From Bacteroidota bacterium (lineage in GTDB: Bacteria > Bacteroidota > Bacteroidia > Chitinophagales > Chitinophagaceae), in assembly GCA_005789565.1 (NCBI GenBank), contig SXXL01000036.1, forward strand, positions 1-44,458: DNA of 44,458 nucleotides. The letters are read 5' to 3'. The notes under the pieces are model-generated. The model saw only the letters and a program-made list of their open reading frames with translations, did not search any database and was not told where the DNA came from. The position numbers were made by a program, and so were the translations under genes. Position 1 is the first letter of the stretch, and each line of letters begins with the position of its first letter. This document shows positions 17,426-25,654 of this stretch, in pieces.

Positions 17426-19090
17426 TTATTTTTTCTGATAAACGGCTTGACCGTTCATGAATGTGGCGAGGACCTTAGTTTGTAAAATTTTTTCGGATTC
17501 GACCTGCATTAAGTCCTGATCCAACACAATAAAATCCGCCCATTTGCCTTTCTCCAAACTTCCCTTTGTTGTTTCTTCAAAGCTTCCTTTGGCAGCCCAG
17601 CTCGTCATGCCCCGCAGGGTTTGCTCCCGCGTGAGGGCGTATTCGGGTAAGAACCCATCGCTGGGCCAACCGGCGGCATCTTTTCGGACCACGGCGCTGT
17701 AGAAGGTTTTGATGGGTGAAATATCCTCCACCGGAAAATCAGTTCCCAATGGCATCCATCCGTTTTGCTCCAGCAACGGTTGATAGGCATAAGCATTTTT
17801 GATGCGGTCGCTTCCGAGTCGTCGCTCAGCCCAATACATGTCGGATGTGGCGTGCGTAGGTTGTACGGAGGGGATCACCCGCAGCTGACGAAACAGGACC
17901 AGGTCGTACGGATTCACCACTTGTGCATGCTCGATGCGCCAGCGCAGGTCGTTACGCTTGGGCAGATATTTTGCATAGGTATTCAGGATGACGCGGTTGC
18001 CGCTGTCGCCGATGGCATGGGTGCAGAGTTGCCATTGGTGTTGGAGTGACCAGTGGGCGATCGAGTCAAAATGTGCCGGGTGGCTCAGTAAAAAACCATA
18101 GTGGCCGGGTTTATCCTGATAGGAGTGGAGCAAACAGGCGCCTCGTGAGCCCAGGGCTCCATCTCCATATACTTTGATGCTGTGTACCGTGAGCCGGTCT
18201 GTTTTTATTTTTCCGTTTTTCTCTGCAAATCGATAATTGGAAGGGTCATCGCTTAGCATAACGTTCAGCCGCATCCATAATTTATCCTCGGCTTGGAGTT
18301 TTTTCAACTTCTCTACCTGTGTGTGATGCAACCCGCAATCGGTGATCGAGGTGAGTCCTACGGCGAAGCAATTGGACTGGGCCTGCATCAGGGATTGCGT
18401 ATATTCCTCCTCGGTCGGTGTTGGGATCAGTCCGGTTACCCGATCCACCGCGTTATCGATCAGTAATCCGGTCAGCGCACCGGCTCGCGTTACAAATTCA
18501 CCTCCTACCAGCGTGTTGCCGGGTTGAATACCGGCGAGGCGCAAAGCTGTTTCATTGGCCAGGGCGGCATGTCCGTCGATCCGGATGAGCACCGCGGGTC
18601 GGTCAGGATACAAGGTATTCAAGTCAAGGTTATCGGGAAACTCTTTGACCGGCCAATCGTTTTGGTCCCATCCTCTTCCGATCACCCAGCCATCGGGCCG
18701 GTTCGTGAAAAATGTTTTCACGCGTTCGATGGTTTCGGTCCAACTGGTGGCACCCACCAAATTCGCTTCCCGAAGTCCCAGCGCGTATTGAACAAAATGG
18801 GCATGGGCATCGTTGAGTCCGGGTACGATGGTACGTCCATTCATGTCCAGCACGGTATCTGCCGCATATTTTCCTTCGAGCAATGCCCGGGTGCCGGTTT
18901 CCAGAATTTTACCGTCCCGAATTGCCATGGCTTCCGCCACGCTGAATAAAGAGTCGACGGTATAGATGCGGGCGTTGACGATCAGGCTATCGGCTTGTTT
19001 ATTGAAGGCGCAAGCATGGAGCACCAATAACAAGCCCACGGCACACAGTGGCCGCATCGAAGAGGAGGCGGGGAATGTTTTAGAGTCCAT
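17426..19090 (-). CDS. Amidohydrolase family protein (YtcJ-like, probable lipoprotein)
   Basis: A 554-residue metal-dependent hydrolase of the Amidohydro_3 group. The N-terminus has a hydrophobic segment ending LVLHAC with a possible lipobox cysteine at 27. If the ATG at 19057 (residue 12) is used, the signal peptide is shorter and more typical. The first metal motif is PGLNDAHAHFVQY (H96, H98), later histidines sit in THAIGDSGN and WRIEHAQVV, and an aspartate in PLGTDFPVE closes the site. It would hydrolyse an amide or related bond in the periplasm if the signal is real. As written it overlaps the upstream ligase gene by eleven bases. An exported hydrolase in a cytoplasmic ligase operon is unusual. 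Confidence 0.85.
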   Translation of the reverse strand: MDSKTFPASSSMRPLCAVGLLLVLHACAFNKQADSLIVNARIYTVDSLFSVAEAMAIRDGKILETGTRALLEGKYAADTVLDMNGRTIVPGLNDAHAHFVQYALGLREANLVGATSWTETIERVKTFFTNRPDGWVIGRGWDQNDWPVKEFPDNLDLNTLYPDRPAVLIRIDGHAALANETALRLAGIQPGNTLVGGEFVTRAGALTGLLIDNAVDRVTGLIPTPTEEEYTQSLMQAQSNCFAVGLTSITDCGLHHTQVEKLKKLQAEDKLWMRLNVMLSDDPSNYRFAEKNGKIKTDRLTVHSIKVYGDGALGSRGACLLHSYQDKPGHYGFLLSHPAHFDSIAHWSLQHQWQLCTHAIGDSGNRVILNTYAKYLPKRNDLRWRIEHAQVVNPYDLVLFRQLRVIPSVQPTHATSDMYWAERRLGSDRIKNAYAYQPLLEQNGWMPLGTDFPVEDISPIKTFYSAVVRKDAAGWPSDGFLPEYALTREQTLRGMTSWAAKGSFEETTKGSLEKGKWADFIVLDQDLMQVESEKILQTKVLATFMNGQAVYQKK

Positions 19091-20189
19091 GTAAGAATTG
19101 TTGGTTTATATACTGGGCAACGGTCCGTAGGTCATTAGATTCCTGGTGGATGCGGAGTTGCCGGTCGGCGCCCGTTCCATTTTCCAAGATGTCTTGTACA
19201 CGCTCTACGCGGTGGCGGCTGCCGAGTTCATCGAGTACGTGATCGAGGAAGTCCAGTAATTCGCCCAGCAGGATGCGGGCGCTTACTTCCTCTTCTTTGC
19301 CGAAGTCGATCAGATTTCCATCGACGCCATATCGGCTTGCCCGCCATTTGTTCTCGTTGAGCAGGGCGCGTGAATATTGAATGAAATTGAGGTTCTTGGA
19401 GCGCAGCATGTAAATCCGGGCACAGATGGCTTGGAACAGGGAGGCGATGGTGATGGTTTCATCGACGGTCATGGGTATGTCGCATATCCGGAATTCAACC
19501 GTGTTGAAGAACGGGTGTACGCGGAGGTCCCACCAGATCTTCTTGGCGTTGTCGATGCAGTTGGTCTTGATGAGCAGTTTTACATAATTGTCATAGGCCT
19601 CGATGCTGTCAAAGGCATCGGGGATGCCGGTGCGCGGAAATTTATCAAACACTTTGGTGCGGTAGGATTTGTAGCCGGTCTTACGTCCTTCCCAAAAAGG
19701 CGAGTTGGTGCTCAGGGCGAAGATGTGGGGCAGAAAATAGCGGGTGCTGTTGGCGATGTGGTTGGCCATTTCCCGGCTCTCCATACCCACGTGCACGTGC
19801 AGGCCAAAGATGAGGTTGCTGCGGGCCGCATCTTGCAGCTCGTTGACGATCTCGCTGTATCGGACGTGTTCGGTGATGAGTTGGCTCTCCCAGTGACTGA
19901 ACGGGTGTGTGCCGGCGGCCCCCATGGCATAGCCTAAATCTTTCGCGATCCCGTGGATCGTTTTCCGAAGATTGGACACATCCTGATAGGCCTCATCGGC
20001 ATCGGCACAGATATCGGTACCCACCTCCACGACGGCTTGGTGCATCTCCGCCTTCACTTTTTCCTTGAGGAGTTTATGCCCTTCGTGTACGATCTGCTGT
20101 TGGTGACTTTTCAGTTCCAGCGTAGTGGGGTCGAGCACCATGTACTCCTCTTCAACTCCGATCGTGAACGTTTTGTAATTCAGTGGCAT
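19080..20189 (-). CDS. Carboxylate-amine ligase (GCS2 / YbdK type)
   Basis: A 369-residue protein of the glutamate-cysteine ligase 2 family, of normal length. The N-terminal TFTIGVEEEYMVLDP carries the metal-binding acidic cluster E13-E15. Further family blocks are AAGTHPFSHW, the GLHVHVG strand (about 131-137), HPFFNTVEFRICD and NKWRASRYGVDG. These enzymes use a glutamine-synthetase-like fold to join a carboxylate (often the gamma-carboxyl of glutamate) to an amine through an acyl phosphate. YbdK of Escherichia coli has weak glutamate-cysteine ligase activity. It follows the ATP-grasp gene after 17 bases, so the pair resembles a glutathione-like two-step synthesis. Substrates are unknown. 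Confidence 0.93.
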   Translation of the reverse strand: MPLNYKTFTIGVEEEYMVLDPTTLELKSHQQQIVHEGHKLLKEKVKAEMHQAVVEVGTDICADADEAYQDVSNLRKTIHGIAKDLGYAMGAAGTHPFSHWESQLITEHVRYSEIVNELQDAARSNLIFGLHVHVGMESREMANHIANSTRYFLPHIFALSTNSPFWEGRKTGYKSYRTKVFDKFPRTGIPDAFDSIEAYDNYVKLLIKTNCIDNAKKIWWDLRVHPFFNTVEFRICDIPMTVDETITIASLFQAICARIYMLRSKNLNFIQYSRALLNENKWRASRYGVDGNLIDFGKEEEVSARILLGELLDFLDHVLDELGSRHRVERVQDILENGTGADRQLRIHQESNDLRTVAQYINQQFLHGL

Positions 20190-20206
20190 AGGAGGGGCAT
20201 TTGAAA

Positions 20207-21160
20207 TTAAATCAGCGGTTGTTGATGACTGCTTCGCTTAACGTATTCGCCCCAGGTCAGGTTATCTTTTCCGGCTTCTTGTGTCAGGGCTTTTTCGATC
20301 GCAAATTGCGCGGCGGTCTCCACCACCCACTCAAAATTTTCCTCGCCCACGCTAGCCCGGTCGGCATCGGGGGCAGGGTTACAGAAATCGATGGCATAGG
20401 GAATTCCGTCGCGCACGGCCAGCTCCACGGTATTGAAATCGTAGCCCAGGTACCGGTTGATGGTGAGTACGATGTCGGTCATCTGTTGGAGGCGTTCCGG
20501 TGATGGCGCGAAATCGGCCACGTAGCGCAGGTGGTGGGGGTTGCGGGGTTCATAGGGCATGATGCGGACGTATTTTCCCCCGATGCAATAGCAGCGGTAA
20601 TATTCGGTGAAAACGATCTCTTCTTGGAGCAGCATCACGAGCTGACCGGTTTCCGCGTGTTTGCTGTAAAATTCTTCCGGGCTACGAAGCTTGTAGACAT
20701 GTTTCCAGCCACCGCCGGCAAAAGGTTTCATGTAGGCCGGAAATCCTACGTAGTCAAAAATGCTTTTCCAGTCGAGCGGATAGGACAGGTTTGCAAAGGA
20801 TTCGGGGGAGGTATCGTCGGGCAGTTCCCGGGAGGGACTGATGGCGGTTTTGGGAACGGGTACACCGAGTTGGGTCATCAGACAGTTGTTGAAATACTTA
20901 TCGTCGGCGCTCCACCAGAAGGGGTTGTTGATCACGGCCGTGCCGGTGACAGCCGCATTTTTCAGCCAGGTACGATAGAAGGGAACGTCTTGGGAGATCC
21001 GGTCCACAATGACGGCGTAGCCGCTGGGTTCTCCTTGCATGGCTTTATCGAGTCGGACCGGCTCGGCCTGCACGCCGGCGATGTTTTTGCTGTTGATACG
21101 CGATACAAAAGCTTCCGGGAAGCTTCGCTCTTTACCGTGTAGAATTCCTATTTTTTTCAT
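20207..21160 (-). CDS. ATP-grasp ligase, glutathione-synthetase-like
   Basis: A 317-residue protein read from the ATG at 21160, opening MKKIGILHGKERSFPEAFV. A TTG nine bases earlier lies inside the -7 box and is unlikely as a start. The ATP-grasp features run in order. They are a pre-ATP-grasp domain (about 1-105), a substrate-like loop NNPFWWSADDKYFN, the nucleotide-binding lysine and glycine loop in YMKPFAGGGWKHVYK, the LLQEEIVFTEYYRCYCIG strand, and the metal-binding FNTVELAVRDGIPYAIDFCNP. It would make an acyl-phosphate-driven amide bond. It is the first gene of the six-gene operon and has a near-perfect promoter. The likely partner is the GCS2 ligase that follows. Confidence 0.88.
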   Translation of the reverse strand: MKKIGILHGKERSFPEAFVSRINSKNIAGVQAEPVRLDKAMQGEPSGYAVIVDRISQDVPFYRTWLKNAAVTGTAVINNPFWWSADDKYFNNCLMTQLGVPVPKTAISPSRELPDDTSPESFANLSYPLDWKSIFDYVGFPAYMKPFAGGGWKHVYKLRSPEEFYSKHAETGQLVMLLQEEIVFTEYYRCYCIGGKYVRIMPYEPRNPHHLRYVADFAPSPERLQQMTDIVLTINRYLGYDFNTVELAVRDGIPYAIDFCNPAPDADRASVGEENFEWVVETAAQFAIEKALTQEAGKDNLTWGEYVKRSSHQQPLI

Positions 21161-21166
21161 ATGTAT

Positions 21167-21198
21167 CAAATGTATTTTGTCGCCCGCATTTTGGCAAA
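21167..21198 (-). promoter_or_regulatory. Strong Bacteroidota promoter of the amidoligase operon
   Basis: On the reverse strand TTTG (21198-21195), a 20-base spacer and TACATTTG (21174-21167) match the Bacteroidota -33/-7 consensus in both boxes and in spacing. The -7 box ends six bases before the ATG at 21160, so the transcript should have almost no leader. Confidence 0.75.
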
Positions 21199-21228
21199 AG
21201 AAATCGAGGGGCTCGGCTTTCGTTTCCC

Positions 21229-21236
21229 TATTTTTA
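21229..21236 (+). promoter_or_regulatory. Possible -7 box of the divergent esterase
   Basis: TATTTTTA, one mismatch from TAnnTTTG, ends four bases before the esterase ATG. No clear -33 box is seen. The 80-base gap would carry promoters for both directions. Confidence 0.3.
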
Positions 21237-21240
21237 CCCG

Positions 21241-22053
21241 ATGTCGGAATCGATCTCTTCCTTGGTAACCGGACCGATCGTCCGGGAGTGGAACTCCGCT
21301 ATTTTGGAGCGGATGGTCCGCGTCGATCTGTATTTGCCCACGGGACCATTGCCTGAATATTGTCCGCTACTCTTGGTCAATGACGGGCAGGATCTCCGCA
21401 CCATGCAATTCGAACAGATCATCGGCGAATTGTGGCGGGAGCAAGCTATTGGTCCGCTGCTCGTGGCCGCCATTCACGCGGGGAAGGACCGACGAATGGA
21501 ATATGGAACCATGGGAGAACCCGATTATCTGGGAAGGGGTAGCCGGGCAGGGGCCTACCGCGATTTTATACTCGAGGAATGCCTGCCCTGGATCACGCGG
21601 CAATACCCTCAGACCAACCAGGCAAAGCACTCCCTGTCAGGATTTTCGTTGGGGGGATTGTCCGCTATGGACCTGGTCTGGCATCATCCCGAAAGGTTTT
21701 CTTCCGTGGGCGTATTTTCCGGTTCCTTTTGGTGGCGTAGTGTGGCACAGGAAGATCCGCTCTATTCGGATGACCGCCACCGGATCCTGCACCAGCGGAT
21801 CCGTCGGGGAGCCGGTGCTTCCGATCAACGTTACTTTTTTCAATGCGGTGCGATGGATGAGCAAAAGGATCGAAACCGTAACGGCATCATCGATTCGATC
21901 GATGATACCCTCGACTTGATCGAGGAGCTCGTACGCAAAGGGGTATCACGTTCTACGCAGATCTATTACTTGGAGTTGGCCGACGGAAAGCATGACATCC
22001 CCAGTTGGGCCAGGGCCTTTCCATTCTTTCTTCGATGGAATTTCGCTCCATAA
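21241..22053 (+). CDS. Alpha/beta-hydrolase-fold esterase (esterase D-like)
   Basis: A 270-residue cytoplasmic protein of the PF00756-type esterase group. It shows VRVDLYLPTG and LLLVNDGQD early, then the nucleophile elbow SGFSLGGLSA with S136. The catalytic histidine candidate is H251 in ADGKHDIPSWARAFP, and an acid candidate is D206 in CGAMDEQKD. A segment D210-R-N-R-N-G-I-I-D218-S-I-D221 resembles an EF-hand or dockerin calcium loop. It is transcribed away from the ligase operon, across an 80-base gap, and ends at a strong bidirectional terminator. It could hydrolyse an ester or thioester on the cluster's metabolite; that is inference from position. Confidence 0.85.
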   Translation: MSESISSLVTGPIVREWNSAILERMVRVDLYLPTGPLPEYCPLLLVNDGQDLRTMQFEQIIGELWREQAIGPLLVAAIHAGKDRRMEYGTMGEPDYLGRGSRAGAYRDFILEECLPWITRQYPQTNQAKHSLSGFSLGGLSAMDLVWHHPERFSSVGVFSGSFWWRSVAQEDPLYSDDRHRILHQRIRRGAGASDQRYFFQCGAMDEQKDRNRNGIIDSIDDTLDLIEELVRKGVSRSTQIYYLELADGKHDIPSWARAFPFFLRWNFAP

Positions 22054-22058
22054 AAAAA

Positions 22059-22077
22059 CCCCGATCATCGATCGGGG
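22059..22077. terminator. Bidirectional intrinsic terminator between esterase and oar
   Basis: CCCCGATC-ATC-GATCGGGG forms a perfect eight-base-pair stem with a three-base loop, preceded by a run of A and followed by a run of T. It can therefore stop transcription from both the plus-strand esterase and the minus-strand receptor gene. Confidence 0.92.
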
Positions 22078-22100
22078 TTTTTTGTATTCGGTTGGATCTC

Positions 22101-25100
22101 TTAATTGAACAGGTAGCGTAAACCAAACTGCATGGAATACGTAGAGAAGACACTCACGTTGTCGCGGAACGTACGCGTGATCATCTCGTTTTGGGCAGTG
22201 GCCAACTTGAAGGTTGGTACCACGGCACCACCCGGGATCAGTGAGCTTTGGTTCTGCGGGATCAGGATGGAGCTGTTGTTGATGGACTTCAACTTGCCCC
22301 AGCTCGGGTTGAGCAGGTTTCCGAAGTTGAAGATATCCACCGTGAACTGCAGGGTGTTCTTGGTCTTGCCCACTTTGGTGAAGACATCCTGTGCGAATTT
22401 CACATCCAGACGATTCAGCCAGGGAAGTTGGGCACCGTTACGCTCGGCATATTGTCCGCGGCGACCACGCAGGTATTTGTCCTGCTGGATATAAGCTTCA
22501 AACAAATTGCGCTGGGCTGTTTGATCGTAGGAAACGCCGTTTTGTGTATGGCTTACGAATTGCATTTGCTGCAACTCGGCTGCCGTGGGCACATAGATCA
22601 GGTCGTTTCCGTTCACCCCATCGCGGTTGAAATCACCGTTGTAGGTGTAAGAGAAGCGTCCGTTGATACCACCATTGTAATAAAGCGAAATGGAGGTAGC
22701 CAGGTGCTTGAAATATTCTTTGCGGTAAGCCAGTACGGCAACGACGCGGTCAGGAATCACGTAATCGGCGTAGGAGAGATTCTGATAGTTGGATCCCGCG
22801 ACAGAGGCAGTACCCTGCCATGCGGAGAGGGGCTGGTCGCCACCACCATCGAACAAATTACCGGCCATCGACTTGGTGTAGGCTACCGAGGCAGAAAGTC
22901 CTTTATTGAAGGTCTTCTCCAGTTTGGTGGTCAGGGAGAAGTAATAACCGCGGGAGGCGTTATCCAGAATGACTGGGTTGAACTGGTTGGGGGCTCCGGC
23001 TGCAAATACACCTGTACTTGTAAGTGTATTGAGGAATCGAGTTTGAACCGTTGCTCCATACATCGGACGGCTGTCGGGGTATCCGGCCACGTTCAGGGGA
23101 ACGGGGGGGCGGATGTTGGCATGACGGAAGAGAGCAGTGACTAGGTCTTTATTAAAGATAGCCTCGATGGTAGCGATGATGCCGCCGGGCATTTTAGCAT
23201 CCACTGCCAAACTTGACTTCCAGGACTGAGGATTTTGGAAATCATTAGCCAGCGCAGTGATCGATGTAGGGATAATGGTTCCGGCTTGGGGTACAACAGC
23301 CGGACGATATGCAGCGGGATTCGGATTGAATGGGCCGGGAGTATTGGCCTGTCCATTAAATGCTTGTGTAATTTGAAGCATACCGTTGTTTCCTGATTGG
23401 CTCACAATCCATACAAATGGTACACGTCCGGTAAATATACCTGTTCCACCACGGATCTGCAGAGAGCGATCGCCGTAGAGATCCCAGTTAAAACCTACGC
23501 GCGGAGACCACATGATCTTTTTCTTAGGCAGCACGCCGGTATTGATCTTTTCTCCGCCAACGAACGTAGCGGAAGCGATCAATGGATGAGTGACAATCTG
23601 TGGTGCAAATGGATAAGTGGGTAGATCGGCACGCAGTCCCACGGTCAAACGGAAGTTTTTGTTGACAGCGATCTCATCCTGTCCGTAGAGCGAGTATTGA
23701 GCAAAGCGGAAGGCGGAGAAAGCAGGGGCAAAGTTAGGAGAAAGTGAGTAGGTGAGAGCGAAGTCGCGTGGCTTTGCACGCAAGGCCGGATTGGGATTCA
23801 ACGCACTGGCGAAATCTGCCCAGGTATTGAATACGTAGTAACTAGTCGCAAATGGCTGGAATCCATTAATGGTTTGGCTATAATCAATCTGTCCGCCAAC
23901 AGTCCAATTGTGTTTGTTTTTGGTCCAATTAAAATAATCTATAATCGAGTAAGTTTTAACTTTACGTAGGTTGCCAAAGCTGAAAAGTTCATATCCAAAT
24001 GATGTGTAAGGAGCAGATGAAGCTACGCCGGTGGTGCTCAATATGTCTACAAAAGGGAAAGTTTGATTAAAGCCGACAGTAGTAGGTTGGCTCTCGACGG
24101 AACGAGAGTCATTCTGGTAGGTGAAGGTACCGCGCAGGGTATTGGAAACTTTACCCCAATTCGAGTTCAACTCAGCAGCGATGGAATAAAGGTTGGCACC
24201 CTGGAAATAGTTGGAGTTTTTAAACCACAGGGAGTTAATGTTCGTACGGCCCAGTCCGGTAGCGTAATTAAATCCGGCATTGGTGGTGGAGCCGGAGGGA
24301 GTGAAGGGTTCACCGCCTTCTACTTGGCTATACCGGATATTGAAACGATGATGATCGTTGATGTTCCAGTCGATGCGCGCCAGATATTTGGTACGCTCGA
24401 TGTTGGGGGTGTAATTATCGAAGGGCCCTGTCTCATATCCATAGTTGGTGAGCAGGTATTGACGAATGAAGTTCAGGGAGTCGGCCGAGGGGCGGGCGAT
24501 ATTAGGACTGCTTCCGAAAGTGGCAGCTGCCGTAGCGGCTACGTTGGTCTGCAATTGCTTCGGGGAGGTCTCCGTTTCGTAGTTGAAGAAGAAGAACAGT
24601 TTGTCCTTGATGATGGGTCCGCCAATTCGGAATCCGTATTGCTTGAATTCTTCCGCAGCTGGTACGAAGTATGTTTTTTCGACCCGACGACCACGCTGGT
24701 TCTCATTGCGGAAGTAGGTGTACACGGAGCCAGAGAAGGTATTCGTACCGGAGCGGGTAACAGCATTGATCGCACTACCGATGAATCCGGTTTGACGAAT
24801 ATCGAAAGGCGTGATGTTGACGGAAACTTCTTCGACGGCATCGATCGAGATCGGAGATCCGCCGGCCGGCAGGTTGGATCCGATACCGAAGCTGTTGTTG
24901 AAGTCGGCACCATCCACGGTGAAGTTGTTTTGACGATAGTTACCACCGGCAACGGAAGCACCGTTAGCTTGCGGGGTAATACGGGTGATGTCGTTCAGTC
25001 CCCGGCTGATGGTCGGCAGCTGATTGATCTGGCGAACCCCGATGTTGGTGAGGGCTCCGGTGCGGCCGGAGTTCAGGATCGCGTTTTTACGACCGCCGGT

Positions 25101-25457
25101 GATGGTTACCCCGGTCATGGTCGTGGATGTTTTCTCCAGCCCCGGATTCAGCAGAAAGGATTCGGCGAGTTGGAGGAAAATATTCTCGTATTTCTCGGTG
25201 TTGTGCCCTACGAAGCTGACCTCGATCAGGTAGGGGCCACCCACGCGCATGTTTTGGATGGAGAACTGTCCACCCGCACGGGTAATGGTGGTGTACTTGG
25301 TACCGGAGGGCTGGTGCGTGGCAACGATGGTAGCCCCAACCAGGGCTTCATCGGTGCTGCTTTTAACGACGCCGTTGATCGCCGAGGTGGTAATCTGGGC
25401 GAAGGTCTGGCCGGCCACGAAAACAAGCGCGAACAGAACGAGGATTCTCTTAAGCAT
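22101..25457 (-). CDS. Oar-like TonB-dependent receptor
   Basis: A 1118-residue outer-membrane receptor, read from the ATG at 25457, where a signal peptide (about 1-21, ending GQTFAQ) begins. A carboxypeptidase-regulatory-like beta-sandwich (about 23-110, SAINGVVKSSTDEALVGATIVATH) comes first. The plug follows, with TNIGVRQINQLPTISRGLNDITRITPQAN and the FTVDGADFNNSFGIGSNLPAG segment. A long barrel then ends AQNEMITRTFRDN...MQFGLRYLFN, with a terminal aromatic residue near the end. The 'ARIDWNINDHHRFNIRYS' block is typical of Oar proteins. It imports an unknown ligand or acts as a surface component using TonB energy. It is flanked downstream by the terminator at 22059. Its barrel contains an A/T-rich stretch around 23.8-24.1 kb, unlike its neighbours. 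Confidence 0.93.
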   Translation of the reverse strand: MLKRILVLFALVFVAGQTFAQITTSAINGVVKSSTDEALVGATIVATHQPSGTKYTTITRAGGQFSIQNMRVGGPYLIEVSFVGHNTEKYENIFLQLAESFLLNPGLEKTSTTMTGVTITGGRKNAILNSGRTGALTNIGVRQINQLPTISRGLNDITRITPQANGASVAGGNYRQNNFTVDGADFNNSFGIGSNLPAGGSPISIDAVEEVSVNITPFDIRQTGFIGSAINAVTRSGTNTFSGSVYTYFRNENQRGRRVEKTYFVPAAEEFKQYGFRIGGPIIKDKLFFFFNYETETSPKQLQTNVAATAAATFGSSPNIARPSADSLNFIRQYLLTNYGYETGPFDNYTPNIERTKYLARIDWNINDHHRFNIRYSQVEGGEPFTPSGSTTNAGFNYATGLGRTNINSLWFKNSNYFQGANLYSIAAELNSNWGKVSNTLRGTFTYQNDSRSVESQPTTVGFNQTFPFVDILSTTGVASSAPYTSFGYELFSFGNLRKVKTYSIIDYFNWTKNKHNWTVGGQIDYSQTINGFQPFATSYYVFNTWADFASALNPNPALRAKPRDFALTYSLSPNFAPAFSAFRFAQYSLYGQDEIAVNKNFRLTVGLRADLPTYPFAPQIVTHPLIASATFVGGEKINTGVLPKKKIMWSPRVGFNWDLYGDRSLQIRGGTGIFTGRVPFVWIVSQSGNNGMLQITQAFNGQANTPGPFNPNPAAYRPAVVPQAGTIIPTSITALANDFQNPQSWKSSLAVDAKMPGGIIATIEAIFNKDLVTALFRHANIRPPVPLNVAGYPDSRPMYGATVQTRFLNTLTSTGVFAAGAPNQFNPVILDNASRGYYFSLTTKLEKTFNKGLSASVAYTKSMAGNLFDGGGDQPLSAWQGTASVAGSNYQNLSYADYVIPDRVVAVLAYRKEYFKHLATSISLYYNGGINGRFSYTYNGDFNRDGVNGNDLIYVPTAAELQQMQFVSHTQNGVSYDQTAQRNLFEAYIQQDKYLRGRRGQYAERNGAQLPWLNRLDVKFAQDVFTKVGKTKNTLQFTVDIFNFGNLLNPSWGKLKSINNSSILIPQNQSSLIPGGAVVPTFKLATAQNEMITRTFRDNVSVFSTYSMQFGLRYLFN

Positions 25458-25624
25458 AATGGTTTTGGTTTTCGATTGCAAAGAAACGGAAAATTCCTAG
25501 GTAAATATAGGCAAATATCCAGTTTCCGCCTTGAAAAATAAGGAATTACGAACGGCGAGTTCTCCACAGAAAATTCCAGACCTCAGCCAGCAGGCCAAGC
25601 CTGATCGATATTTTCATAAACCCT

Positions 25625-25639
25625 TGTATTTCAAATACA
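25625..25639. promoter_or_regulatory. Perfect palindrome upstream of the Oar-like receptor gene
   Basis: TGTATTT-C-AAATACA is a perfect inverted repeat with seven-base arms and a one-base centre. It lies in the 197-base gap between tamB and the receptor gene, about 170 bases upstream of the receptor ATG. It could be an operator. A weaker six-base-pair hairpin (25644-25660) that includes the tamB stop codon lies beside it, without a real U-run. No promoter with both boxes is evident in this gap. Confidence 0.35.
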
Positions 25640-25654
25640 TGAAAACTGATGATC

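Noticed and set aside
24063-25541. A 492-residue open frame on the plus strand opposite the receptor gene
   Set aside because: It is antisense to a receptor with clear domain order, has no recognisable motif or start signal, and is rich in G/V/I as expected from reading the complementary strand of G/C-biased codons.
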